Assembly (NCBI GenBank): GCA_030847615.1
Contig: JAUMIR010000005.1
Coordinates: 173,504,596 to 173,568,595, forward strand
From: Gambelia wislizenii
Taxonomy: Eukaryota > Chordata > Lepidosauria > Squamata > Crotaphytidae
Direction: 5' to 3'
Length of the DNA stretch: 64,000 nucleotides
The notes under the pieces are model-generated. The model searched no databases, was not told the DNA's origin, and saw nothing but the letters and a program-made list of their open reading frames with translations. Below are positions 24,044-35,165 of the stretch, piece by piece (positions within the stretch are counted from its first letter, which is position 1; every line of letters starts with the position of its first letter). The translations under genes were made by a program, and so were the position numbers.

Positions 24044-24086
24044 TTCTCTGAAGATGCCAGCCACAGATGCAGGCGAAACGTCAGAA
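24044..24086 (+). ncRNA. Hammerhead-ribozyme-like motif (type I, minimal stem III)
   Basis: Stem I: TTCT (24044-24047) pairs with AGAA (24083-24086). Core: CTGAAGA (24048-24054), fitting CUGANGA. Stem II: GCCAGC (24056-24061) pairs with GCAGGC (24069-24074) with one A-A mismatch around the loop CACAGAT. Core: GAAA (24075-24078). Stem III is only ACGT, as in dimer-dependent hammerheads, and the cleavage triplet GUC ends at 24082. Hammerheads are known in Penelope-like elements; activity of this copy is untested and the stem II mismatch may weaken it. Confidence 0.75.
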
Positions 24087-25380
24087 AGAAACTATTCCAG
24101 AACACGGCCTCACAGCCCGGGAAAAAAACAAGGAAAATCTATGGATGGCGGCTGTGAAAGCCTTCGACTTCATATTGGACCACTTCTGTTCTCCTTGGGT
24201 CCACACTGTTCATCTCTATTAGTCTGTACTAAGTGGTTCAGGCTTACACTTCTGTACTTAATGGGACTTGTAATTTGATGTTTTGTAATGAAGATGGCAC
24301 TGGTTTCAGGGTAGCAGTCAGTGACTTTTCTTCTTTCATTCCTGTGCTGAAGGCCTGTAAAATCCTGCTAAAAGCAAGCATTCATTAATTTGGAATGTGG
24401 GCATCTTTCTAAAAGGAATTGTACTGAGATCCACAAATCCATGTATAACAATTATTTATTTAGGCCAAATCCATAATTTTTCCCTTCCTAAGAAGAATTG
24501 CTATTTAGTTGTGGACACCCCCCCCCACACACACATACCCAGTCTCAGACCTCATAGAATTATTGCTGTTCACCAAGTGGAAGGAGGTGTGTGGAACTTG
24601 TACTCAGACTGAACCTGTTGGGGATTGTTATAGTTCTTTTACTGATGAATATGCTTTAAGGCACAGTGTAATGGCTAAGTCTCTGCAGATGCTGCTCCAA
24701 TTTATTTTTGTTATGTTTAAATTTCCACTTTAGGCAAGGCTATTCAGTAAGGTGCTTCATTTTTCTGTTTTGTTTGTATTCGCATATGCATTTTGTTTGT
24801 ACAAACCCTGCTTGAAGCAAAACAGTAGCAAAATTAATAGCCATTCCTAGTTTATCTCAAAGTACCGGAATCTATTTGTTCTTTTAGGAGCTTGTGGGTT
24901 GGGGGGAGATATTTGCCAGCTCTCCACTGTGTTTCAGAATGTGTAGGTTGGCTACTTCTAAGTACTTACATCAATGTAAGTAACTTGCAGCCATTTCTCT
25001 GGAAATCCAATTTAGCTGTGGTCAGGGTTCAACTAGCAGGTAAAGTCTGCATAGTAAAAGTTTAATTAAGCTACTTAAACATTATCGTTTTAATTTGCCT
25101 GAGTAAATTATAACTTTTGTGATTATTGGTGCCTGAACGTTTCATGTGGAATGTGCATCTGTTGTTTTAATTAATTCATGTGCTTCCAATTCAAAACTGT
25201 TTCTGTAAAAGGATATCATCTTATCCTATATCTCATATTGTATTGCCCAATTTTTTAAAAAAATATTAACAAAAGTATCTGAAATATTTAAAGATCTAGG
25301 ATTTTATTCCTGGATCATCATAATTTATCTTGGGATCAGAAATCATGATTGGCGTTCAGTATGGAATTTTAAAAACAGTA

Positions 25381-25607
25381 TACAGTACGATCCCCGTATC
25401 CGCAGGACCCGTATCTGTGGATTTACTTACCCACATCTGAAAAAAAATACAGTCTCTCTAGGCATCTTCTAGGATGTGCACCGCATCTCTATAATATGCT
25501 TGGGCCGGAAGTTATCCATTTTAATAGGGTTTGTTATTATCCACAGTTAACAGTGTCCATGGTAACTCTGGGAACATATCCCCCGTGCATACGGAGGTCG
25601 TACTGTA
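25381..25607. mobile_element. TA-flanked MITE
   Basis: Inverted ends CAGTACGATCCCCGTATCCG (from 25383) and the matching CATACGGAGGTCGTACTG (to 25605), with TA on each side (25381-25382 and 25606-25607). 223 bp, no ORF. Similar in style to human Tigger-type MITEs. Confidence 0.88.
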
Positions 25608-25617
25608 CATTGGGAGT

Positions 25618-26150
25618 AATAATAATAATAATAATTATTATTATTATTATTTATATCCCACCCCTCTACAAAATGCAATCGGGGCGGCTTACAATATTAA
25701 AATCTACATACAACCCCTCCATCCCATCCACCCCTTAAAATACAATTAAATAATTAAACATTTAAAACACAATAAATACTAAAAATACTAAAAACAACAC
25801 ATTAAAAAGCTGCATGGGATCGGACTAATTAAGATGGCCAGGTATTTATTCAGGAAAGGTCTGCCGGAAGAAATCTGTCTTAAGAGCTTTTTAAAAGTTA
25901 TTTAAGGTGGTAATGTGATAGATCTCATCCAGCAGGCCATTCCATAATCTGGGAGCAATAGCCAAAAAGGTCCTCTGGGAGGTTGATTAGAGCCTAGTTT
26001 TTAAAGGTTGCAACAGATTCCTCCTAGAGGACCTTAGCGCATGGGGAGGATTATATGGAAGGAGGCAGTCCCGAAGATAGGTTGGACCCAAGCCATTTAA
26101 TCTAATGAAAAAGTTATGCTGCATTTTATTTAGAATACTCCTCTTTGGGT
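25618..26150 (-). mobile_element. L2/CR1-clade LINE 3' end on the minus strand, with AAT/ATT microsatellite tail
   Basis: On the minus strand, LNGLGPTYLRDCLLPY and PRxLRSSRRNLLQPLKTRL-like coding is followed by AIAPRLWNGLLDE and LKTDFFRQTF, the C-terminus of L2/CR1 ORF2. The 3' UTR ends in an (AAT)n run, seen on the + strand at about 25618-25650. The coding frame contains stops. Confidence 0.78.
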
Positions 26151-26664
26151 AACATAGAAAGGCTGTAGCTTCCAAATCCCTGGCTGCCTTCCTCCCCCTG
26201 CCAATGTCAAATGGCAGGCAAAGGGGAAAGGCCGCTGTATCCTTCCAGATCCTCAGCTGCCTTTTCCACCCTTCTGGTTTCATTTGGAGACTGGCCAGGG
26301 GGATCTTCTCCCCTCCCCCCGCCCCGCTACTGTAAACTTTATCTCCACGTGAGACCTCTTCAGAAACTGTGTAGTTTTCATAAATGTCTGGGAGTAAGGG
26401 CAAAATTAATTACATTATTTGTTCTCCCTTGCGTGAATGAATAATTTAACACTGCACATCTCTATTGTATTATGTGCAGTTTACTCTCATGTAAATATGC
26501 ATACAAGTTGTCTAATGGTAAAGTGTTGTCAATCTCATGTATTGAAAGTCAAGGGTCAGTTTTTCAAATTCAAGAATGTTATAAAACCTTCAGTTCAATT
26601 TATAATTATTTACTGTATTTGGTTGTTTTACAAACCGTATATTTATTTATTTGTTTATTTTCAT

Positions 26665-26923
26665 GTATTTATACCCCACTCTTCAGCCACCAAGGCTCTC
26701 AGAGCGGCTTACAATTGGTTAGCAATAGCATTTACATTTCTATACCACTTTATAGCGCAAGCATTCTCTAAGAGATTTTACAATGTGTTAGATAATCTCC
26801 CCCAACAAGCTGGGTACTCATTTTACTGCAAAAGGATGGAAGGCTGAGTCAACCTTGGAGCCCTGCAGGATCAAACTGACAGTGTTGTGGCTGCAGTACC
26901 AGCATTTAACCACTGTGCCACCA
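26665..26923 (-). mobile_element. tRNA-derived SINE, copy 2
   Basis: Second copy of the SINE at 21640-21893. The minus-strand head is GGTGGCACAGTGGTTAAATG, with a B-box-like GTTTGATCC near 26868. It ends about 95 bp before POT1 exon 27018-27308. Confidence 0.8.
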
Positions 26924-27017
26924 ATTATGTATTGTCTCTTTAGATTATTAGCAAAAAAAAAAAAAAGTTATTTATTTTTTTTCTATATAGTGTATAATTT
27001 TGTTCTTTTTCACCCAG

Positions 27018-27308
27018 GTCAGAGAGTTCAATGGCCAGATGCAAGGCATTACTAGTAATGGGTTTGCAGCACTTACATTCGATGGCAGTGTAGGGACACC
27101 TGTGGTTCCTCGAACATGTAGCAAAGGGTTCACGTTTACAGATGAAGACAGGAAAACAGTAGAAGAGTTACGCATTTGGGTGGCAAGACATCTTTTGAAC
27201 TTTGCCCCAGCAGCAACATTATCTGGGATCCAGCCACCAATGTTTTTTGAACTTACTTGCCAGCTGGTAGGAAAAGCAAAAGTAGATGGATCTTCCTATC
27301 TTCTCAAG
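27018..27308 (+). CDS. POT1: POT1 coding exon: end of OB1 to start of OB2
   Basis: 291 bp, 97 whole codons. It encodes VREFNGQMQGITSNGFAALT then FDGSVGTPVVPRT, a linker helix (TDEDRKTVEELRIWVARHLL), and PPMFFELTCQLVGKAKVDGS then SYLLK, which begins OB2. The QGIT and GFAALTF segments align with the mammalian OB1 DNA-binding face (QGITSSGFASLTF). Compared with the human order IQVYKKETQG this protein has VREFNGQMQG. The acceptor is CACCCAG (to 27017) and the donor GTTAGTTG starts at 27309. Confidence 0.97.
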
Positions 27309-28236
27309 GTTAGTTGCTTCTTTTCCCCCAAATGATGTAATTCAAGAGCTTTTACCTATTACAACTGAGATAGGATGTCACATTTAATCTGTGATAAATT
27401 TGTTCCCTTTTTTTCCATTACTACTGCTAAGTGCAAACTAAACTTACTTTCTATTAGAAGAGATGTTGTATTCTAATCATGAAATTTAAACTTTGAGGTT
27501 TGGTTGGCAACATAGCTGCTTTTGCATATTTTACTCCACACTTCAGATAGTCTTTTTTTTTTTAATAGTTAACGTTTCCCATTGGTAACATTCATGTTTC
27601 CTAAGCTGTGCAATTTTTGCAACTAATGTTACGGCCAGGACTTGCATCTCCAAATATTTTTCATTCTCCCCATTTTTACCTATAGAATGTCTTTATGAAC
27701 AGCAGCCATAGCAGTTTGTGAAGTTTAGTACAAGAATATAGAAACCTGCATACTGCACAGTACTTCTCTTTTCACCTTCACCCTCCCCTCAGCCAGCACT
27801 CTGCTCTCACAAAAATAAAATAAGCAACAAAATGAATTTGCTATGATTGGTAACTAGATATAAGATTTAAGAATAGTATAAATATTCCTGTTTGAAAACT
27901 GATAAAAATAGAGCACAATTTTAACTGGCCCAGATACTCAAGGGCCAGCTGACCCAATACTAGACCAGCTGAAGCTGTACTGGATCCAAATCACTTCCTA
28001 CTTGAAGAGCGCTGGAAATACTGCCATCATCCTGGCCTAACTTTGTCTCGGCATTTTGGTTATGTCTCTCCACCCAAAGAGATTTTGATCTAGTGTAAAC
28101 TTCGCTCTTCTGTCAGCCTATCCCCTTCTCTAACTCTTTTTTGGCTCTTCAGCTGGCAGATCTCAGCTAGCGGATTGCTCTGTCAGCAGATCTCTGAGAT
28201 AGGCTGACAGAAAAAGGATTTGCTGGCAGAGGTGAA

Positions 28237-28880
28237 TTTCTGTTTCCAGAGGAATCTTTTGCTTAATCCCAAGCCTCCTACAGCTGATGTGCCTTTGAGC
28301 TGAGCACTCTATGCACCTGTGGGAGAGGCTCCTGCGGTGGGGAAGGCATGTCCCGGGGTTACTTCCCTCCGTGAACCTGCTTGGCTCTCTTCTTTGTCTC
28401 CGATGGGGGTGGACATCACCCAAGGAGAAAGGAAAAAAGTACAGAAAACAAGGCTCTGTGTATGTGTGTGTGGAGAGAGAGTGTGTGTTTGTAAGGCTCA
28501 GGAAAAATGAGGAAAGTCAAGGAGCTAAGAAATCTAGTTAAGAAAACTAGAGTTAAGGTGAAGAAATTCAAACTAAGGAATTAGAGTCAAGAGAGACGAA
28601 GGATAGCTCTGCTCTGGGTGAGGCAGGAAGAAGAACTGAGTTCATGGTAGCTAGAGGGGGTGGAGTCAACGGTCCTCTCCAGTTATCACAAGACTTGTTA
28701 AGTTCTTACTGCCTCTCCTCTGGGTGGTGAAGGATGTTCCCAAATGTAATGGTTTTGGACTCCTGTCTACCAACCCCAGAATGCACCTTCACAGTAAGTA
28801 CCAACATAGCATTTCTGTTTGTGGAAGAATCTTGTGCCTAATCCCAAGCCCCCAACAGCTGATGTGCCTTTGAGCTGAGA
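28237..28880. repeat. Pair of ~70-bp direct repeats 575 bp apart
   Basis: 28237-28306 and 28812-28880 share TAATCCCAAGCC and CAGCTGATGTGCCTTTGAGC with scattered changes. The sequence between includes GTAGCTAGAGGGGGTGGAGT, similar to terminal-repeat text of the DIRS elements here. It may be a further DIRS scrap or an old LTR pair; I cannot decide. Confidence 0.55.
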
Positions 28881-29456
28881 TTGCACTTTTATGTAGGGGA
28901 AATTCTTTCATCTGTATGTATCTGGCAAAAGGCACAGATTCAAGTCTGTGACTTTTAGGGCTGACCTGCTTATATTTATATTCCTTAATATTAACCAAGT
29001 AATTGTTTCAAAGAAGCTTAATATTAACATGTTTCAAAATTAAGAATACATTTTTTTATTAATGTAAATTATCTCTGATTTTTAAAATCATTGTTATATT
29101 AATCCATCTTGTCATTACGGAACTGACAACAATCAGTGGTCTACTTTCTGCAGATGTACCATATATTCCGGTGTATAAGACGAGGTTTGAGCTCTGAAAA
29201 ATAGGCTCCAAAATCAGGGCTCGTCTTATACGCCAGATATACTTTGCTTCACCCCACCATCTGAACTCCTGCCTCTTTCCTCCCTTCGCAAATGGAGCAA
29301 AGAGGCAGGAGATCAGGCGGGGGGGGGGTGAGGCAAAGTGCTTACAGTTCATTCACCCCCCCTGCCTTCTCCTCCTTTGGGGAGCAACTGAGGACAGAGG
29401 AGGGGGCAAATGTTGCTGGAAAGGCCCCCCCTTTCAGCCACCCTTCCACCCTCCCC

Positions 29457-29790
29457 GAAGCCCCCTCCCTCCAGCGTCCTCCCTCCAGCCACCCCCCTCC
29501 CCAAAGCCATGATCCCACTCAAGATCGTGGCTTCAGGGAGGGGGTGGGTGGCTGCGAAGCCCCCTCCCTCCAGCGTCCTCCCTCCAGCCACCCCCCTCCC
29601 CAAAGCCGTGACCCCACTCGAGATCGCGGCTTCGGGGAGGGGGTGGGTGGCTGCGAAACCCTCTCCCTCCAGCCACTCTTCTATCCTCCCCGAAGCCCCC
29701 TCCCTCCAGCGTCCTCCCTCCAGCCACCCCCCTCCCCAAAGCCGCGATCCCACTCGAGATCGCAGCTTTGGGGAGGGGTGGGTGGCTGAG
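29457..29790. repeat. Minisatellite inside the large MITE
   Basis: Three copies of a roughly 100-135-bp unit start GAAGCCCCCTCCCTCCAGCG at about 29457, 29558 and 29693. Each ends in CGGCTTCGGGGAGG-type sequence that is itself complementary to the unit start, so units can fold. Confidence 0.85.
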
Positions 29791-30013
29791 AACCCCCTCC
29801 CTCCAGCCACCCTTCCACCCTCCCCAAAGCCCCTCCCTCCAGCCCCCCCAGCGACCTGGCCATCCCGCATTCCCCAACCCACAAGGAGGCTGGGCAGACT
29901 CCTGTGGGTTGGGGAATCACGGGAGGAGGGAGCCCAGAAGGAGGGATCGGGGCTGTGCAGCCAAATGGGGCATCGTTGTCCTGAAGGTGGGGAGAGCGAG
30001 CGAAGAGGGTCCA

Positions 30014-30096
30014 TTTAACTCTGCAGCCCCAATGCCTTCTTCTGGGCTCCCTTGCAAAGGGAGCCCAGAAGGAGGCATCGGGGCTGTGGAGTTAAA
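30014..30096. repeat. 83-bp hairpin with ~40-bp arms
   Basis: The arms run from TTTAACTCTGCAGCCCC and from its inverse GGGGCTGTGGAGTTAAA. They meet at TTCTGGGCTCCCTT, loop GCA, AAGGGAGCCCAGAA. About 36 of 40 positions pair. Confidence 0.92.
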
Positions 30097-30150
30097 CCCC
30101 TAGATTCACTCCCTCTTCCTTGAAGGTGGGGAGAGGGGGCGAATCCCGGG

Positions 30151-30235
30151 GTTTGGCTCCACAGCCCCGCGTCCTCCTTCTGGGCTCCCTTCGGAAGGGA
30201 GCCCAGAAGGAGAGATTGGGGCTGTGGAGCCAAAC
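30151..30235. repeat. 85-bp hairpin with ~41-bp arms
   Basis: The arms start GTTTGGCTCCACAGCCCC and end GGGGCTGTGGAGCCAAAC. The centre is CTCCCTT, CGG, AAGGGAG. It shares its inner arm with 30014-30096, so the two hairpins are duplicates that diverged at the base. Confidence 0.92.
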
Positions 30236-30784
30236 GGGGCATGTTCACCCGTCCTCCCCACCTTCCTTGAAGGTGGGGAGAGGGGCGAATCTAGAGGTTT
30301 GCCGTGGTCGTCCCCGCTTCCTCCGCCTTGGTCCCCTTCGGAAGAGCCAAGACGGAGGGAAGGGGGTTGCTGAGGCAAACTGGGCATTTTCGACCCTTTC
30401 CTCCACCTTCAAGTCAATTTTGACTGGAAGGTTGAAGAGAGGGGCGAATGTTGTGGCTGGCTGGCTGGGGTAGCCCTGCCAGGTGATCCTGTTCACTTTC
30501 CCAACTCATGAGGAGATCCTCATGAGTTGGGAAACAAAGAGGATCAGCTGGCAAGGCTCCCCCAGCCAGCCAGTCAGCCAGCCAGCCAAATTGGGGGGTG
30601 GTGGTCTTATATGGCGACTATATGCCTAAGCCTAGATTTTTGGCTGGAAATTGGGGGGGGGGGTCTTATACGTCCAGTCGTCTTATATGCCGGAATATAC
30701 AGAATTGTAAGCATGCACACTTACACACCCATGTAATGGTTAATGGCCTTGGCAATTGCTTCATTCGTGATTCTTCGTGATTTC

Positions 30785-30850
30785 CTGCATGGCAGGGGGT
30801 TGGGCTGGATGGCCCTTGTGGTCTTTTCCAACTCTACAATTCTATGATTC
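30785..30850 (+). mobile_element. CR1 LINE 3' terminal fragment
   Basis: Carries GCATGGCAGGGGGTTGGGCT, GGATGGCCCTTGTGG and CAACTCTACAATTCTATGAT. The short ATTCTATGATTC-type ending is the hallmark of CR1 3' ends in reptiles and birds. Confidence 0.85.
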
Positions 30851-31934
30851 ACATATACACACTGAATATTTTCAATGAAACATTGGTATAAATGGAATAT
30901 ATATATTGCTCTGCACTTAAAAGCCAAAAGATGTAATTTGTGAAGTTATGGGGCTCACTAAATAATGTGATGACAACAGAGAAACCACTTAAATATGCTC
31001 TTAGGGTTTTTTGCTATTTGTATTAACAGATGTTTTCTATTCTGTAATACACAAATGACCATTCAAAGGGATGTGCAAAAACAGTCAGGAGAACAAATAA
31101 GCAGCTGGCAGGTGTTTACCAACTGTTGAGATTATTTATTTATTTTTAAAAAATTGTATCTGCAGGAAGAAACCGCAGTCATAAATAAGTGCTGGTATTA
31201 TCTGGAAGAGGTAGAATAAAGAAATGGAGGAGGACGCTCATGAAAACTGATTAATTTTTGGTTTGAAAAAACAAGCTGAAGGTAATGGGATTAAAAGCTT
31301 GTTTTTCCGAGGCTCAGACCAGTCATGTCACAGTGTTGAATAGTGCTATCATACTTTGTTTGAGCTGGAAAATTGAAATATTGTACAGCTCAGCTGGAAG
31401 ATAACCTTTCATCTCCTTTTGAAATGCAACATATTGTGAACTAGCCTTATCAGTAAGAAGACAAGATAAAAGTTTTCAAAAAGTTGTTGCATGTTTTTGT
31501 TTTTTTTTTAATATTCTACACATTCTTACCAGGTTGGCTTCCTTTGCAGGGAGGCATCCAAAAGGCCATGTATTTTCTTCCACTAGTGCTTTGGGGATTC
31601 TCCTACAGAAACATTTTACAATCTAGAGATAGGATTTTCTACAAGGGCACAGGAGCCGGCAGTCAGAAGTAAAAACCGGAAGATTGCTATGTTTTTAAGT
31701 ACACTTTAGATATGTGCACACTAATGTCTTTGGACTCTGGCTAGAGTTCAAATGGGCCTTTGGAGAGATTATTCCCTTTTCTTTGTGAGTCTTGATCTGT
31801 CATTATAACTCTGGCGATCTGGAGGTGTATAAACTATTGCTGTTTTTCCTGTATGGTTATTCAGTGAGCCTTGATTATGAAAGTACTAGCCAAGAATATT
31901 TATATGTTAACACACGAATAAATGGGTCTTAGAG

Positions 31935-32455
31935 CAAATCAAGCCTGAACTCTCCCAAGACGCCAAGGTGACTAAACTGAGACTGTCATACTTTGGACAT
32001 ATCATGAGAAGACATGACTCACTGGAAAAGAAAGCACAGTTGTCCCTCCACATTCACAGATTTGGCATTCACGCATTTAAGTATTCACGGCTTTGAAAAT
32101 ATTCTTTAAAAAATAATAAACCAAAAAGCAAACCTTGATTTTGTCATCTTATATAAGGGACACCATTTTGCTATGCCATTGCATATAATGGGACTTGAGT
32201 ATTCATGGATTTGGGTATTCACAGGGGGTCCTGGAACCAAACCCCAGCGAATGTGAAGGGACAACTGTAACTCTTGGAAAGGCAGAAGGCAATAGGAAAG
32301 GATGGCAACCACATTACTGATGAATAGACCCAGTCAAGGAAGCCACAACCCTGAGTGCAGGACCTGAGCAGACCTGTTGATGATAGGGTGACTTGGAAGT
32401 CTCCCATTCATAGGGTCTCTACAAGTCTTTTGATGACAGTTAACAACAAAGCTTA
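31935..32455 (+). mobile_element. BovB (RTE-clade) LINE 3' fragment, interrupted by a MITE
   Basis: The left part encodes KLRLSYFGHIMRRHDSLEK, the BovB C-terminal motif. It breaks at 32037, where a MITE begins, and resumes at 32270 with LGKAEGNRKGW, then IDPVKEATTLSAGPEQTC, then a GDLEVSHS-like ending. It carries stops and is inactive. Confidence 0.83.
32037..32269 (+). mobile_element. Tigger/mariner-like MITE, copy B, inside BovB
   Basis: Same family and orientation as 11838-12068. Ends CAGTTGTCCCTCCACATTC and GAATGTGAAGGGACAACTG, followed by TA. The insertion splits one BovB reading region, so it is younger than the BovB fragment. Confidence 0.9.
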
Positions 32456-34469
32456 ATGTGTTTGCTTTGGTCAAGAAATTTGAATAAATAATGCATTTAT
32501 TAATTAAACCCATTTATATCTCAACTTTATGTTTGAAATCTTTGTATAAATATTATTTAAAATGTCAGGGCAATGCTAGATGCATCCCTTGAGGCTAGAT
32601 TTACATACAGTTTTAGGTAGACAAATATTGATAGTCCTAATTCATTATTTCCACCATGTTGAGGCTATTTCATTGGCCAGAGTGCTAGTAAACAGTTGGA
32701 GAAAAGATCTAGAGATCCCAGCATACACTAATATGTGATCAGGAGGATGAATAAAACATATTCCTTTCGCAACCATCCACTATATCATGGCAAAACAAAA
32801 GCAATTTGTGTTGGTCTTCAAGTATTAGATTTGTTCTTAAGCTTATGGACTTAATCAACAAGGTTTCTTTTTCAGGAAGGCAATATATAATGTACTTAGA
32901 AGAAAAGTCTGGTTTATGATAAAAGATGTGCTGTGTACATACACATTCATTAGTCACTGCAGCTAGAACAGGACAATCTTCTTAAAGGATATTTGAGCAA
33001 TATTTACTTGTTCTCACTAAAGTAACAGCTAGCTGTCTGCATAAATTCAAGAGTCAAAATTATATTGCCAACGTGTGTGTGAATTTAAGTATAATCCTTT
33101 ATTGTAATTACATTTTCTTGAATGTAAGTGTCAGTCAAAAGTCTAAGCATAGGTGGCTAGAATTGCAGGCAGAGAATTACAATCTGGTGTCTATAATAAT
33201 AAAAGCGAATATATTTCTGCTTCTGGCAGCCATCCTAATTGGGACATCATGCGAGCTGTCTCAAAATCGGATAAAATGTTGTTTTTGTTGCTGTTGTTGT
33301 TGTTATTGCCCAAGTTTCAGTGGTGAATTTCATGACAAAATTTTAAACAGGAACCCCTTCAGAAGCAAAGCAGTCAGGCCAGCCATAACTGATTAGAAAA
33401 CTATGGTAGACTCCTCAAATTTTGTAGGAATTGGGGTGTTTTCTTGTTGTCATTCAAGTTGCGGTGTTCAGTTTCAAGCTGAAAAGTCAAAACGCTAGGT
33501 AAGGAAATCCCTAGAAGCAAAGTCATCAGGCTATTGTGGCAGATGCTTAAAAATTTGATAGTGTTTGAGACTTCCAGCAGGGGGAGTGAAGACGCAGGAC
33601 AGGCTTCACCGGGGCTCTGGGGGGGGCAGTCATCCAGGAATGACAAGTGGGGTCTGGCTGAGGACCACCACAACTTGACTACCTGGGAAGGTAAAAGGGG
33701 AAATTGGGGCTTGCATTGCTGCCAAATTGTGTTTGGGGGGGGGAAGGGAAAGTTTTCCCCTACAGTTACAAACAGCAAGTTGAGCAGCCATTGTTGTTCC
33801 TGGAGCCTATGGGCACTTAATCTTCATTTCTCCCCCTACTAATTAAGCAGAAGAACTGCTGAAACTAAAATACTTGGTTAAAAATATCTCAAAGGAGTTT
33901 AAACTTACTTTCAACAGGTAGCCTTTCTTCTGAGACTAATACTGCAGAGTTGTGGAAACAACAAAACAAGACAAAACTTAAAAGCAGTTTGGGGAAAAGA
34001 AATAGAGGGAAATTAGGGAAAGGGGAAAAGCTGCTGATATAGTATAAAAGAAGCAGATTAGCTTTCCTCCCAGGGTGACGATTATAAGATTAAGTGAATT
34101 AATTAACAAATTTAAAGTAACTAAGACACTGGAAATGGAATAATAGAGTCTGGTTATTTATGCTGATTGCTGTGCAGACATTTTTAACTATGCAGCAACT
34201 TGATATGGGACTTTGCTAAAGGAGAGGAAAAAAACCCTATGAGGAGGGGAGTGAACAGGAAGGTGAAGGGGGAGGAGGACACCAATAGCAGTGGAATAAG
34301 TGTTGGTGACAGAGGAGATATAGAAGGCAACATTGCCGTGAAGGGGAGGTGGTTGAGTTGCTTTAGGAATGGAAAATAGCCTGAGACGGAAGGATCTGAA
34401 AGAAGGTTAAGGCTTGAATAGTGAGTGCGCAAGAGAAGGAAAGAAAGCTTTGACGCACGGGAAAGGAGC

Positions 34470-35165
34470 AGACGAATCGGAGAGTTGAAGGAAGGAGCAG
34501 ACTGGCTGGGTAACGGGGGAGTGATTTGGGCGGAACAGACAGGCGGAGGAACAGAAGGAAGGAGTAGACGGGCCAGAGAGCAGAGGGAGCGATTTGGACC
34601 AAGAGATAGGTGAAGAAGCAGACGGAAGGAGCAGATGGGCCGGAGAGCAGAGGGAGCAATTTGGACTGAGAGATAGGTGAAGGAGCAGACAGAAGGAGCA
34701 GACGGGCCGGAGAGCAGAGGGAGCAATTTGGACGGAGAGATAGGTGAAGGAGCAGACGGGCCGGAGAACAGAGGGAGTGATTTGGACAGAGAGATAAGTG
34801 AAGGAGCAGACGGAAGGAGCAGATGGGCTGGAGAACATAGGGAGTGATTTGGACAGAGATAGGTGAAGGAACAGATGGAAGGAGCAGCCGGGCTGGAGAG
34901 CAGAGGGAGCAATTTGGACGGAGAGATAGGTGAAGGAGGAGACGGAAGGAGCAGACGGGCCGGAGAGCAGAGGGAGTGATTTGGATGGAGAGATAGGTGT
35001 AGGAGCAGACGGGCCGGAGAACAGAGGGAGCGATTTGGACGGAGAGATAGGTGAAGGAGCAGACGGAAGGAGCAGACGGGCCGGAGAACAGAGGGAGCGA
35101 TTTGGTCGGAGAGATAGGTGTAGGAGCAGATAGAAGGAGCAGACGGGCCGGAGAGCAATGATTTG
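34470..35165 (+). repeat. Tandem monomers in the L1 5' region
   Basis: About ten copies of a 45-70-bp unit built from GACGGAAGGAGCAGACGGGC, CGGAGAGCAGAGGGAGCGAT and TTGGACGGAGAGATAGGTGA. Units differ by whether the GGAAGGAGCAGAC block is present. In rodents, comparable 5' monomers act as the L1 promoter; the same role here is an inference. The 369-codon minus-strand ORF over this region is an artefact of the repeat. Confidence 0.88.

Larger units (their letters stand above)
23363..24172 (+). mobile_element. Penelope-like element, 3' fragment
   Basis: It starts directly after the solo LTR with the end of an RT-type region (RIGKRMRKHNLQ), continues through a GIY-YIG endonuclease and a 3' UTR, and ends at about GAAAGCCTTCGAC. 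GIY-YIG after RT is specific to Penelope-like elements. The 3' UTR carries a hammerhead-like motif at 24044-24086. 5'-truncated. Confidence 0.83.
20419..27017 (+). other. POT1: POT1 intron between the two OB1 exons
   Basis: 6.6-kb intron. In order it holds a pyrimidine-rich tract, a SINE, a solo LTR, a Penelope-like fragment with a hammerhead-like motif, a TA-flanked MITE, an L2/CR1 3' end with an ATT microsatellite, and a second SINE. The stretches 22000-22930 and 24180-25380 show no gene, only short decayed inverted-repeat MITE pieces (for example near 22230 and 22400). Confidence 0.85.
29163..30702. mobile_element. Large MITE with hairpin-rich GC core
   Basis: The left end, TATTCCGGTGTATAAGACGA, and the right end, TCGTCTTATATGCCGGAATA, are inverted repeats; an inner TCGTCTTATACGCC also lies near 29221. 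The core (29330-30480) is very GC-rich and contains a tandem array (29457-29790), two near-perfect hairpins (30014-30096 and 30151-30235) and other inverted pieces. A smaller relative is at 47899-48490. ORFs up to 221 codons on both strands are by-products of the composition. Confidence 0.8.

Noticed and set aside
29349..30018. Overlapping ~200-codon ORFs on both strands
   Set aside because: They are artefacts of the GC-rich, self-complementary MITE core.
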